A stretch of 64,000 nt of DNA. It comes from an uncultured Pelagibacteraceae bacterium (lineage in GTDB: Bacteria > Pseudomonadota > Alphaproteobacteria > Pelagibacterales > Pelagibacteraceae). A program made the position numbers and the translations under genes. The stretch's first letter is position 1, and the number at the start of each line of letters is the position of its first letter. Of this stretch, positions 7,657 through 16,451 are shown piece by piece. The DNA is taken from assembly GCA_902610515.1 (NCBI GenBank), contig CACLVZ010000004.1:62001-126000 (forward strand). Direction: 5' to 3'. The notes beneath the pieces were generated by a model, which was not told the DNA's origin, did no database searches, and saw only the letters and a program-made list of their open reading frames with translations.

Positions 7657-8703
7657 TTATAATTTCTTAATTATTTCACTAAAAATATAATCTGAAATTT
7701 TCTTATTTCCTGTAGGCCTGGTATGAAATGCATCGTATAAATCCACGTTTATTTCTAAAATTAAATTTTCATCAAGTTTAAAACAATTTGCATTTTCATT
7801 TACACAAAATTGTTTTGTTTGTTTATTTATAATTGATAAAGCAGTTTCTAAGTAATGGTTTTTGGGAACTCTTTGCGTAATAAAAATTGCTTCAGCTTGA
7901 AATTGATCTTTGGAATATTGTTTTAATTGAATTAGTCTAGAATAGTATTCACTTAAAAAAGATTTTATCTGTAGGTTGTTTGTATTTAACTCAATATCCT
8001 TTTTTTCATATGTGCTTTCCCATGTATCAGTGCCATGAATTAACCCATAATTTCTAGCAATTATATTTCCAGTAATTATTTTATAAAGATTGTAAAGTGC
8101 GCTGTTATTTTTGACATAGCTTATAACTTTATCATACGAATGTTCCTCTACTAAATTATCTGCGATGCTAAAAGTTTTCTTAAACTTAGGATGTTTCTCT
8201 AATTCAACTAATAATAAAATTGCATCATTAATCCCAAGATAAAAAATAACATATTTTGGTTTTAAATTATTAATTTTATCAAACCATAAAGAAAAATTTT
8301 TGACGTGACCTTTTGACGACTGTCCATCAACACCAGCGTTAGCAACTTTAAAAAATTTATCATTTAGATGATTGCTTAGTTTTTCTTGAAGAATATTTGA
8401 CCAAGTGAGCTTCTCATCAATCCATCGTTCATCAGTAGTACTGCCTCCAACTGTAATTATCTTTATATGTTTAATGTCATCATAATCTCCACGAAATCCA
8501 TTCGAATCTTTCTTGTACATCGCCTTATGATCACTTTTATAGTGTGAAGGTTTCCAGACTTTGGTAATATTTTTTTTAACAATTAAAGATGAAAAATTAT
8601 TTTTTTTAAACCAACTTCCAAAAAATGTTTCAATTAAAACAATTCCAATAAATAGCAATAAAAAATTAAAAAAAACTATCTTTAAGAAATTTTTTCTTTG
8701 CAT
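7657..8703 (-). CDS. Membrane-anchored SGNH hydrolase of the carbamoyltransferase operon
   Basis: A 348-residue protein with an N-terminal membrane anchor (residues 9-27) and an SGNH domain: IITVGGSTTDERW (Ser88; Gly in place of the Asp of GDS), VFYLGIND-like block III (FYLGINDAILL) and block V DAFHTRPTGN. The N-terminal half contains a NGFRGD strand as in the other SGNH proteins of the window. Its gene starts 2 bases after the carbamoyltransferase stop and ends the operon sxtJ-DUF5989-carbamoyltransferase-SGNH. That neighbourhood is recurrent and suggests co-operation on one surface or secreted compound. Confidence 0.8.
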   Translation of the reverse strand: MQRKNFLKIVFFNFLLLFIGIVLIETFFGSWFKKNNFSSLIVKKNITKVWKPSHYKSDHKAMYKKDSNGFRGDYDDIKHIKIITVGGSTTDERWIDEKLTWSNILQEKLSNHLNDKFFKVANAGVDGQSSKGHVKNFSLWFDKINNLKPKYVIFYLGINDAILLLVELEKHPKFKKTFSIADNLVEEHSYDKVISYVKNNSALYNLYKIITGNIIARNYGLIHGTDTWESTYEKKDIELNTNNLQIKSFLSEYYSRLIQLKQYSKDQFQAEAIFITQRVPKNHYLETALSIINKQTKQFCVNENANCFKLDENLILEINVDLYDAFHTRPTGNKKISDYIFSEIIKKL

Positions 8704-8705
8704 TT

Positions 8706-10541
8706 TTAATCGAGCTCAAACTTGTCTTTATAATCTTTTATTATAGACTTATCTTGATCATTTTTATAAAGAACAAAATTTTCAATTACTAAAATATCTA
8801 AATTTGTTCCCATAAAACAATTAAATGCATCTGATATTGAGTTAACTATAGGTTCACCACGTACATTGAAAGAAGTATTAACTAATACAGGACAATCTGT
8901 AATTTTTTTAAATTCTTTCAATAAATCATAATATTTCTTATTTGTGTCCTCATGCACAGTTTGTATTCTAGCTGAATAATCAACATGAGTTATTGCTGGT
9001 ATTGATGATCTTTTGATATTCAATTTTTCAATTCCAAAAAGTTTTTTGTCTTTCTCTGACATTGAAATTTGTTTTTCCTTTTTTACATCTGAAACTAAAA
9101 GCATATATGGACTATCACAATCTAAATCAAACCAATCTTTTAAATCCTCTCTTAATATCGATGGAGCGAAAGGACGAAAACTTTCTCTAAATTTTATCTT
9201 CAAGTTAAGTTCTTTTTGCATTTTTTCTGATCTAGGGTCGGCTAAAATAGATCTCCCTCCAAGAGCTCTTGGCCCAAATTCCATTCTACCTTGAAACCAT
9301 CCTACGGTTTTATTATTGGATAGCTCTTTTGCCACCTCTTTTGAAATTTCATCCGCAGTTTTTTTGCTAAATTTTGCATTGAGGCTATTTAATTGCTGTT
9401 CAATATCTTGGTCATTAAATTTTGGTCCAAGATAAGCTCCTCTCATACGATCATAATATTGATCTCTTGGCATGTTCAACTCGTGATACCAATAAGCTAA
9501 AGCAGCACCCAAAGACCCTCCAGCATCCCCAGCTGCTGGTTGTATCCATAAGTTTTCAAATATTTTCTCTTTTAAGATCTTTCCATTAGCTACACAGTTT
9601 AAAGCAACGCCTCCAGCTAAACATAAGTTTTTTATCTTAAATTTATTTTGCAAATCTTTGACTAATTTAATAACAATTTCTTCAGTCACTGCTTGAATAG
9701 ACGATGCCATATCCATATGGAAATCTGTAAGTAAATCCTTTTTTGGATTTCTTACTGGTTGCCCAAATAAATCAGAAAATTTTTTATTTGTCATTGTAAG
9801 GCCAGTAGCATAATTAAAATACTTCATATTTAATTTAAAAGATCCATCATCTTTTAAATCTAATAAGTTTTTTAAGATTTTATCTTTATATTTTGGCTTT
9901 CCATAAGGAGCTAAACCCATAACTTTGTATTCACCACTGTTTACTTTAAATCCGGTATAATAAGTAAAAGCAGAGTAAAGAAGACCGATAGAATGAGGAA
10001 AATGAATTTCTTTTATCATTTCAAGTTTGTTTTCTTTACCAATAGCAACAGTCGTAGTCGCCCATTCACCTACTCCATCTAAGGTTAAAATTATTGCTTC
10101 TTTAAATGGAGAGGGATAAAAGGCACTTGCAGCATGGCTGTAATGATGTTCAGAAAATTTTATTTTTTTAATATCATTAAAATTTTTATCCTGGCTTTTT
10201 AATTTTTCAAATAAAAATTTTTTTTGAAATAATTTTTCTCTTAACCAAATAGGCATTGAGAGACTAAAGGATTTAAATCCTTTTGGTGCAAAAGCCATGT
10301 AAGTTTCAAGCAATCTTTCGAATTTTAAAAAAGGCTTCTCAAAAAAAACAATATGATTTACTTCGCTTAGTTTTAAATTAGACTCCTTTAAAACATAAGT
10401 GACGGCATTGGCGGGATAGCTTGGATCGTGTTTTATTCTTGTAAATCTCTCTTCTTGGGCAGCAGCTATTATTTCACCATCTTTTATTAGTGCTGCTGCA
10501 CTATCATGATAAAAAGCTGATATACCTAAAATAGATGTCAC
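8706..10541 (-). CDS. Carbamoyltransferase (NodU/CmcH/SxtI family)
   Basis: A 611-residue protein of normal family length. It shows the N-terminal Kae1-like domain (GISAFYHDSAAALIKDG, QEERFTRIKHD, and the metal motif EHHYSHAASAF) and the C-terminal YrdC-like domain (RPFAPSIL, NTSFNVRGEPIV). The family moves a carbamoyl group from carbamoyl phosphate, through an adenylate, to a hydroxyl on a sugar or a natural product. Translation starts at a GTG directly after the stop of the DUF5989 gene, so the two are coupled. The acceptor here is unknown; an exported glycan is the simplest guess. Confidence 0.9.
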   Translation of the reverse strand: MTSILGISAFYHDSAAALIKDGEIIAAAQEERFTRIKHDPSYPANAVTYVLKESNLKLSEVNHIVFFEKPFLKFERLLETYMAFAPKGFKSFSLSMPIWLREKLFQKKFLFEKLKSQDKNFNDIKKIKFSEHHYSHAASAFYPSPFKEAIILTLDGVGEWATTTVAIGKENKLEMIKEIHFPHSIGLLYSAFTYYTGFKVNSGEYKVMGLAPYGKPKYKDKILKNLLDLKDDGSFKLNMKYFNYATGLTMTNKKFSDLFGQPVRNPKKDLLTDFHMDMASSIQAVTEEIVIKLVKDLQNKFKIKNLCLAGGVALNCVANGKILKEKIFENLWIQPAAGDAGGSLGAALAYWYHELNMPRDQYYDRMRGAYLGPKFNDQDIEQQLNSLNAKFSKKTADEISKEVAKELSNNKTVGWFQGRMEFGPRALGGRSILADPRSEKMQKELNLKIKFRESFRPFAPSILREDLKDWFDLDCDSPYMLLVSDVKKEKQISMSEKDKKLFGIEKLNIKRSSIPAITHVDYSARIQTVHEDTNKKYYDLLKEFKKITDCPVLVNTSFNVRGEPIVNSISDAFNCFMGTNLDILVIENFVLYKNDQDKSIIKDYKDKFELD

Positions 10542-10694
10542 CTAAAATATAGTATAAATAAATGGAGCTACGGCAGAACCTTGGCTTAAAACAATTAAGG
10601 CTCCAAACAAAGCTAAAACAATTATAATTGGTAGCAACCAATATTTTTTCCTCTCTTTTAAAAATTCCCAGAATTCTTTTAAAAAATCAATCAT
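10542..10694 (-). CDS. DUF5989 family small membrane protein
   Basis: A 50-residue protein with an amphipathic N terminus (MIDFLKEFWEFLKERKKYW), one membrane helix (LLPIIIVLALFGALIVL) and the ending SQGSAVAPFIYTIF. This is the DUF5989 pattern, a tiny membrane protein repeatedly found between sxtJ-like genes and carbamoyltransferases. The ATG at 10692-10694 directly follows the sxtJ stop and its own stop directly precedes the GTG of the carbamoyltransferase, so all three are translated as a unit. Confidence 0.85.
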   Translation of the reverse strand: MIDFLKEFWEFLKERKKYWLLPIIIVLALFGALIVLSQGSAVAPFIYTIF

Positions 10695-11075
10695 TTAAAA
10701 CTGCTTATCCATAGTTCCAATTTTTTTTTTTCTTTTTATCCAGTATGAATTTAAATTTTTTGAGTACTTTAGGCCCAATAAATCTTTCCCGAATATTCTT
10801 ACTAAAAGACTTATAGGTGTTAAAATTATAAAATAAACTACACCCATGACTATTGGTGCGATAATTTTCCCAAGCAATTCCCCGAATTTAATCCAAAGAG
10901 TATTTAAAGGTGTCAAAATTTTTGAGTTTAAAATTCCTAAAATTAAAAAAATAATTGAAATGATTATTAAGTATAAATTTATCTCATTGTTTGAAGTTAA
11001 AGGCCATAATCCTATTGCTAAAAAAACAATAAAAAAAAGAATTCCAAAACTTCTGTTTGATGATTTGTTGTGCAT
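10695..11075 (-). CDS. SxtJ-family membrane protein
   Basis: A 126-residue protein with an N-terminal pair of hydrophobic helices (residues 9-50) and the family core LTPLNTLWIKFGELLGKIIAPIVMGVVYFIILTPISLLVRIFGKD split over two further helices, then a basic tail. It resembles SxtJ of saxitoxin clusters and the SxtJ-like proteins next to carbamoyltransferases. The ATG at 11073-11075 was chosen: the open frame continues upstream, but that part is low-complexity antisense of the TauE gene. It opens the four-gene operon. Confidence 0.8.
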   Translation of the reverse strand: MHNKSSNRSFGILFFIVFLAIGLWPLTSNNEINLYLIIISIIFLILGILNSKILTPLNTLWIKFGELLGKIIAPIVMGVVYFIILTPISLLVRIFGKDLLGLKYSKNLNSYWIKRKKKIGTMDKQF

Positions 11076-11163
11076 AATTTGTAAATTACCTATTAACTTT
11101 ATGCTTAATATCACTTTAATTAGTTTTATGTAAAGTATAATAAGATTAAGATATGCTTTTTGT

Positions 11164-11919
11164 ATGGAGTTTTTGGAAACTATAAATCTCAGTGCATCAA
11201 ATTTTCTATTTTTTTGTATTGTGATTCTTTTAGCCTCATTTGTAAGGGGTTTTAGTGGCTTTGGTTTTTCAGCATCTAGTGTATCTTTACTTTCATTTAT
11301 CCTTCCACCAAAGGAAATAGTGCCAATTATTCTAACGTTAGAAATAATAGCCAGTTTTTTTATGATACCAAGCATTTGGAATAAGATTAATTGGAGATTT
11401 GTTGTTTTTTTATTACTTGGTGTAACGATTGGAACTCCTATCGGTGTAAAATTATTATCTATTTTGGAAACAAATATTATGCATTTGATTATTTCTTTAA
11501 CCGTAATGATTTTTGCTTTTTTGTTGTTAAAGGGATACAAAAATAAAAAAATAAATCATAACCTTTCTAAATTTTTTGTTGGATCAATTGCAGGAACAGT
11601 GAATGGTTTTGGAACTTTAGCAGGTTTACCTATTGCACTTTATCTTTTGATTATCGCTGCTGAACCTGCTGTAATTAGAGCCTCATTAGCTGCACTATTT
11701 TTCTTCACTGATTTATATGCAATAATTTTATCTTATTTCAATGATATTTTAAATTTTAAGGTAATTTATAGAACGTTACCGTTAATATTTATAGTGCCTT
11801 TAGGTGTTTCCTTGGGTACAAAATTATTTAAGGGAAGTTCAAAAGAAAGTTACAAAAAATATGTGTTATATTTTTTAATTATAGTATCTATCTTTGGATT
11901 AATTAGATCAATTTTTTAG
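11164..11919 (+). CDS. TauE/SafE family membrane transporter
   Basis: A 251-residue protein with about eight hydrophobic helices in two repeats. The first repeat has FVRGFSGFGFSASSVSLLSFILPP and the second GTVNGFGTLAGLPIALYLL, matching the paired glycine-rich motifs of the TauE/SafE (DUF81) family, which exports sulfite, sulfoacetate or related organic anions. It is divergent from the sxtJ operon (88 bases between starts) and its 3' end overlaps by 12 bases the second, convergent TauE-family gene. Confidence 0.85.
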   Translation: MEFLETINLSASNFLFFCIVILLASFVRGFSGFGFSASSVSLLSFILPPKEIVPIILTLEIIASFFMIPSIWNKINWRFVVFLLLGVTIGTPIGVKLLSILETNIMHLIISLTVMIFAFLLLKGYKNKKINHNLSKFFVGSIAGTVNGFGTLAGLPIALYLLIIAAEPAVIRASLAALFFFTDLYAIILSYFNDILNFKVIYRTLPLIFIVPLGVSLGTKLFKGSSKESYKKYVLYFLIIVSIFGLIRSIF

Positions 11920-13008
11920 TTTAGGTTTTTTTATTAAAATTTTATCTTTATATCTACTTAATAATTGTCGTAATGTTGCGCCTGTAATTCCTAAAACTAT
12001 AGCAATTATTATTGCGAGTGAACCGTATAGTAAAGGACTTTGATCTGAGAGCATTATTATAAATTTTGAAAAAGAATTTATATTTTCTAAATTAACAATC
12101 TCTGCTTGTTTAACTTGACGTACACCTTCATAAAAAAAAGTATCATAAGCAATTGCTATTGCAACACAACATAACAACATGGCAAATAAAGTTTTTAAAT
12201 GAGAGCTATCAAGATACTGACCTACTTTTTGACCGACTTGAACACCTATAATAGATCCAACAATTAAAATAATCACAAGAATTAAATCTATCGATCCGTA
12301 ATTGAAAGCATGCAAAACAGTAACGATTGCACTTATAAATACTGTAACAAACAGAGAGGTCCCCGGAATTAATTTTATTGGCATTCCAATTAAATAAATC
12401 ATTGCAGGTACCATCAAAAAAGCACCTCCAACTCCAATCAATGCAGCGACAAAACCGGCAAGTATTCCAAGAATTACCGGAGTAAAAATACTTTCATATA
12501 ATCTTGATTTTGGAAATCTTAATTTAAATGGTAGGCCATGTATCCAATAATGAGTATGTAGTTTTTGCTTTAAAATAATTTTTCTTCTAGCTCTTTCTAT
12601 TTCGCTAGCTCCTTGTATTAACATGAGAGTACCAATAATTGCCAATAAGTACATATAGGACAAAGAAATAATTAAACTAAGTTTTCCAGTTTCTTTAAAA
12701 AAGGTAAAAGCAGAAACTCCTAAAATCGTGCCAATTAAGCCTCCGATAATAATCATTAATCCCATTTTGTAATCTAGTGTATTTTTAAACCAATGAGTAA
12801 GTGATCCAGAAACTGATGTCGCTAAAATATTGTTTATTTCATTAGGCACTGCATAAACAGGAGGTATTCCTAAAAAAATTAAAAAGGGAGTCATTAAAAA
12901 TCCTCCTCCAACTCCAAAAAGGCCAGATAAAACTCCTACACCAAAACTTAAAAATAAAATAAAAATGACGTCGATATTAACTTGAACAATAGGAAGATAT
13001 ATTTCCAT
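11908..13008 (-). CDS. TauE/SafE family membrane transporter, long form
   Basis: A 366-residue member of the same family with the motifs GVLSGLFGVGGGFLMTPFLIFLG (residues 22-44) and FVAALIGVGGAFLMVPAMIYL near residue 185. A cytoplasmic insert of about 50 residues (IERARRKIILKQ...SRLYESI) separates the two halves and a further two helices end the protein, as in the larger DUF81 proteins. It faces the shorter TauE gene, so the pair is not one operon. Substrate not determinable. Confidence 0.85.
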   Translation of the reverse strand: MEIYLPIVQVNIDVIFILFLSFGVGVLSGLFGVGGGFLMTPFLIFLGIPPVYAVPNEINNILATSVSGSLTHWFKNTLDYKMGLMIIIGGLIGTILGVSAFTFFKETGKLSLIISLSYMYLLAIIGTLMLIQGASEIERARRKIILKQKLHTHYWIHGLPFKLRFPKSRLYESIFTPVILGILAGFVAALIGVGGAFLMVPAMIYLIGMPIKLIPGTSLFVTVFISAIVTVLHAFNYGSIDLILVIILIVGSIIGVQVGQKVGQYLDSSHLKTLFAMLLCCVAIAIAYDTFFYEGVRQVKQAEIVNLENINSFSKFIIMLSDQSPLLYGSLAIIIAIVLGITGATLRQLLSRYKDKILIKKPKLKN

Positions 13009-13059
13009 ACCTAAACAATAGGTATTCCTCTAAAAAATGTTTGTCAATAAACAGTTTAA

Positions 13060-13728
13060 TTAAGCAGCAGCTTTTAACTTATGTTTTGAAGTCATGCCGC
13101 TCAAAAAATTCCAAAGATATCTTGCTGTCAAAAGAGACGCTGTTTCAGCTTTTTTTTGTTCCTCTTTCGATAAACCATCAAGCAGCTTTTCACACTCTGC
13201 TCTATGGATCACATCAGCAGACTTATGAGCCTCAAAAAATTCTAAGCCTTCTTTAGAATTTACTCCATAGAATTTTTTTAAACCTTGAATTTTTGTCTCA
13301 GCAATCTCTGGAATCTGCCTTTCATAAGTATATAAAGAAGCTAATCCCTCAGCATAAGATTTTCTTGCTTGATCGAAAAAATTTTCAATCATATCTTTCG
13401 TGAACCAATCAAGTTGAACATTTTCGATTGCTTTTTCATCTGCGCCTAAGGCTTTTGCGAAATTCTTCCAAAGTTTTGGATGATCTCCATCTTTATTTTC
13501 TTCGTCTTGTAAGTTTTCCAAAAGAATTCTTCTTTTCTCTATATCCTCGCAAATAGAATGTGTAGCACTTATATATCTAGGAAAAGCTTTCACATGTTGA
13601 TAATACTGTTCAGCATAATCTTTGATAATCTCTCTATTTAACTTTCCCTCGTTCCAATAAATTTGGTAAAATGGGTGTTTTAGTAAGTGGTATTTGTCTA
13701 ATTTTACTCCTAGCTCTTTAGAAAACAT
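13060..13728 (-). CDS. CADD-family iron oxygenase, probable pABA synthase
   Basis: A 222-residue helical protein of the TenA/PqqC-like fold that matches Chlamydia CADD in detail. All six metal ligands are visible: Glu76 and His83 (QDEENKDGDH), Glu136 (TYERQIPEI), His168, Asp172 and His175 (HKSADVIH). The tyrosine sacrificed to make p-aminobenzoate in CADD corresponds to Tyr21 (KHPFY), and the amine-donor lysine to Lys146, ten residues after Glu136 as in CADD. It would supply pABA for folate without PabA/B/C. Residue positions are read here; the function is known for CADD and inferred for this protein. It is monocistronic. Confidence 0.8.
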   Translation of the reverse strand: MFSKELGVKLDKYHLLKHPFYQIYWNEGKLNREIIKDYAEQYYQHVKAFPRYISATHSICEDIEKRRILLENLQDEENKDGDHPKLWKNFAKALGADEKAIENVQLDWFTKDMIENFFDQARKSYAEGLASLYTYERQIPEIAETKIQGLKKFYGVNSKEGLEFFEAHKSADVIHRAECEKLLDGLSKEEQKKAETASLLTARYLWNFLSGMTSKHKLKAAA

Positions 13729-13824
13729 TTTGCTCCTTTGTTAGATACAGCCTATAAAAATTTTATTCATGAATAAATAAAAAAATTATCCACAATTAAA
13801 AGTTGAATTAAGGAAATGTTCTTG

Positions 13825-13846
13825 TTTTGATTCACTTTTGATTCAC
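13825..13846. repeat. 11-base tandem repeat upstream of the CADD-like gene
   Basis: TTTTGATTCAC occurs twice head to tail, each copy one helical turn long, about 100 bases upstream of the CADD-like start and just outside the end of the MFS gene. This spacing is what a dimer-bound operator often shows. No known binding-site consensus was recognised, and chance in AT-rich DNA cannot be excluded. Confidence 0.5.
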
Positions 13847-13867
13847 TTAGGGACTCAAAATACAACC

Positions 13868-15091
13868 TTAGATAGTCTTATCCACAGTAGCTAATGGCCT
13901 TTCATCAATTGGTAAATGTAATGCAGTTGCGATAAAAGATAAAACTATCGCTAAATACCATGCGTAATCAAAACTTCCAAATTGATCATAAAAATACCCT
14001 CCTAGATAAGCTCCTAAGAAAGATCCAAACTGATGATTTAAAAATACAATTCCAAAAAGGAGTGAGAGATTCTTGGTTCCAAAAATCTGAGCAACTATAC
14101 CGTTTGTAGCTGGAACTGTAGCTAACCATAGCAATCCAAAAGTAGTTCCAAAAAGAATTGCTGATAAATTTGAAGCGGGTAGAAATATAAAAAGTATTAA
14201 AGTAATTCCTCTTAAAAAATATAAACCACTCAGAAGAATTTTTTTACTATACTTATCGCCAAGGTGACCCATAATAAGGGTACCGATTATATTAAAAAAA
14301 CCTATTAAAGCTAAAATGGCCATTCCAGTCCAGTCTGCTAATCCCTTGTCTTGAACGTATCTTGGTACATGTGTTGCGATTAAAGTTATTTGAAATCCGC
14401 ATACAAAAAAACCAAGAACTAGTAATCTAAATCCTTTATGAGCAAAGGACTCTTTAAGAACTTCCCCTAAACTTCTACTATCGATATTAGAATTAGTCTG
14501 GGATATTTTATTCTCAGGTAATTTGACTAGTAAGCCTGGAATACACATCAAAAATAATATTATTGAAAAAATTATAAAAGACATTTGCCAAGTTGAAATA
14601 TTTTTAAAAATACTTGCCATTATTGGAAATATAAACATACCTAAACCACCACAGGCAGTTACATATCCAGCTGCTTTGCTTCTATTTTCATTTGGAAAAT
14701 GTTTGGAAACCATTGGTGTGAGTATCGTGCCTGCTGCTCCAGCCAAACCTAAACCCACAAACAAACCTAGGTTAATTTGTAGCCACATGCCTGAGATATA
14801 ATTATTTCCCATTAATAACATTGCAATCGAATAAAAAATTAATGCGGGTACTATTACAACATAACCTCCAAGCCTATCTGAAATTCTACCAAATATAGGT
14901 GTGAAAATTCCCCAAAAAATTGCGTGCACAGCTATTGCAAGACCAAATTCTGTATTTGAAGTTCCGCTTGTTGTTTCAAACTCACTGGAGTATAGCCCAA
15001 AAGTTTGTCTAACTCCCATAGTTACACAAACTACAAAACATGAGGCGATTAAAGCGTATAATGCTGTATTGTTTGGAAAAAATTTTTTCAT
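13868..15091 (-). CDS. Major facilitator superfamily transporter
   Basis: A 407-residue protein with about 12 membrane helices. The loop 2-3 motif of the family appears as GRISDRLGGY and its second-half counterpart as GHLGDKYSKK. The opening VTMGVRQTFGLYSSEFE resembles MFS carriers for mono- or dicarboxylates. Its start overlaps the stop of the upstream PLP-enzyme gene by one base (TAATG), so both are probably one transcript. Substrate unknown. Confidence 0.85.
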   Translation of the reverse strand: MKKFFPNNTALYALIASCFVVCVTMGVRQTFGLYSSEFETTSGTSNTEFGLAIAVHAIFWGIFTPIFGRISDRLGGYVVIVPALIFYSIAMLLMGNNYISGMWLQINLGLFVGLGLAGAAGTILTPMVSKHFPNENRSKAAGYVTACGGLGMFIFPIMASIFKNISTWQMSFIIFSIILFLMCIPGLLVKLPENKISQTNSNIDSRSLGEVLKESFAHKGFRLLVLGFFVCGFQITLIATHVPRYVQDKGLADWTGMAILALIGFFNIIGTLIMGHLGDKYSKKILLSGLYFLRGITLILFIFLPASNLSAILFGTTFGLLWLATVPATNGIVAQIFGTKNLSLLFGIVFLNHQFGSFLGAYLGGYFYDQFGSFDYAWYLAIVLSFIATALHLPIDERPLATVDKTI

Positions 15092-16287
15092 TATTTAATC
15101 TTTTTTAATCCTTTTCTTAAATCATTAATTAAATCTTTAGGATCCTCTAAACCTATATGTAGTCTTACAATAAATTCATCCTTTTTAAAGCGGTTAAAAT
15201 GACGTCCTTTCAAATATTCATCTTTTTTAGTACTCTTAATTTCTTGAAGTATTGCTAAACTTTCAAATCCACCCCAACTGTACCCTATCCCAAATAACTC
15301 TAAAGAATTTACAAAATTTAAAACTGAAGATTTTTTTTTACTTTTAATAACAATTGACAGTAAACCTGTTGCACCAGAATAATATTTTTTCCATAACTTA
15401 TAATTTTTACTAGAGGGTTTATAAGGATAAAGAATTTCCTTAATTTTTTTTTGTTTTTTTAAGAAATTAATAATAATTTTTGTATTCACACTATGTTGCT
15501 TTAATCTTGTATCTAAGGTCCTTAAGCCTCTTATTATTAAGTAGGCCTCATCAGCTGACATACGATATCCTGAAAGTTTATAAAAAAACATAATCTTACC
15601 ATAGACTTTTTTATTAACCGCTAAAGATCCTCCCATGGCATCTGAGTGTCCTGAAAAATATTTTGTCGCTGAACAAAAAGACATGTCAAAACCAATTTTT
15701 AAAGGTTTCAAATAAAGGGGGGTTCCCCAAGTGTTATCTAACAAAGTGTAAATTTTTTTTCTTTTTGCTAATGAAGTGATTTTAGAAAGGTCTTGAAACT
15801 CAAAAGTGTTACTTCCTGGATTTTCTACTAAAATCAATTTTGTTTTTTTTGTAATTTTGTCTTTTAAATCTTTGAAAGATACAGGATTGTAAAACTTTGC
15901 ATTAATATTGAATTGCTTCATCAATTCTTGTGATATTTCTTTTGTAGGTCCATAAACATTATCTGAAACTAGAATTTCATCTCCTGGCCTGCACAATGCC
16001 ATTAATGCTAAAGCTATCCCGCCAAATCCTGTGCCAGTTAAAAAAACGTGATAAGCTTGCTCCAATTCTTTTAAAATATTTTCAAGTTCAATTGTTGTAG
16101 TGCTTCCATATCGTCCATAAGTGTAATGAGATACTTTCTTATGTTTTTTAATTTTATTTTCATGTTGATACATTTCCTGCATAGAATTGAATAAGATTGT
16201 AGATGCTCTAGTAACTGGTGGATTGGCAGATCTATTAGTATTATCTTTAGTAGGATGTTTTAAAAATGTGCTTATAGACTTTTTCAT
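15091..16287 (-). CDS. metC: Cys/Met metabolism PLP enzyme, cystathionine beta-lyase type
   Basis: A 398-residue PLP enzyme of the trans-sulfuration family: phosphate-binding GTGFGGIALAL, ENPGSNTFEFQDL, and the Schiff-base lysine in SFCSATKYFSGHSD (Lys209). The long YSWGGFESL segment near the C terminus is typical of alphaproteobacterial cystathionine beta-lyases (cystathionine to homocysteine, pyruvate and ammonia), though gamma-lyase activity cannot be ruled out. The ATG at 16285-16287 was chosen over an upstream in-frame start that would enter the promoter region. Co-transcribed with the downstream MFS gene. Confidence 0.8.
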   Translation of the reverse strand: MKKSISTFLKHPTKDNTNRSANPPVTRASTILFNSMQEMYQHENKIKKHKKVSHYTYGRYGSTTTIELENILKELEQAYHVFLTGTGFGGIALALMALCRPGDEILVSDNVYGPTKEISQELMKQFNINAKFYNPVSFKDLKDKITKKTKLILVENPGSNTFEFQDLSKITSLAKRKKIYTLLDNTWGTPLYLKPLKIGFDMSFCSATKYFSGHSDAMGGSLAVNKKVYGKIMFFYKLSGYRMSADEAYLIIRGLRTLDTRLKQHSVNTKIIINFLKKQKKIKEILYPYKPSSKNYKLWKKYYSGATGLLSIVIKSKKKSSVLNFVNSLELFGIGYSWGGFESLAILQEIKSTKKDEYLKGRHFNRFKKDEFIVRLHIGLEDPKDLINDLRKGLKKIK

Positions 16288-16353
16288 AAAATAAGTATAT
16301 CTGACATTTATATAGTACTTAACCAATTATGATATAAAAAAGGAGGCAAAAAT

Positions 16354-16437
16354 ATGGGGTATCCGAAAAAGCATCGAGGAAGAAGAAAAATTGGCTCAAA
16401 AAAAAGAAGAGCGAGAAAAAGAAACAAGAAAAAATAA
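16354..16437 (+). CDS. Very basic 27-residue protein
   Basis: A tiny gene with an exact AGGAGG ribosome site 8 bases before ATG. Of its 27 residues 18 are Lys, Arg or His (opening MGYPKKHRGRRKIGSKKRRA) and there is not one acidic residue. This resembles small ribosome-associated proteins such as bTHX or bS22 in size and charge but matches neither sequence that I know. It precedes the membrane-protein gene by 14 bases and probably shares its transcript. The perfect ribosome site is the main support that it is real. Confidence 0.65.
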   Translation: MGYPKKHRGRRKIGSKKRRARKRNKKK

Positions 16438-16451
16438 TCTCTAAATAGTTT

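Noticed and set aside
11076-11540. N-terminal extension of the SxtJ-like protein.
   Set aside because: It is antisense to the TauE gene; the SxtJ family start fits the ATG at 11073-11075.
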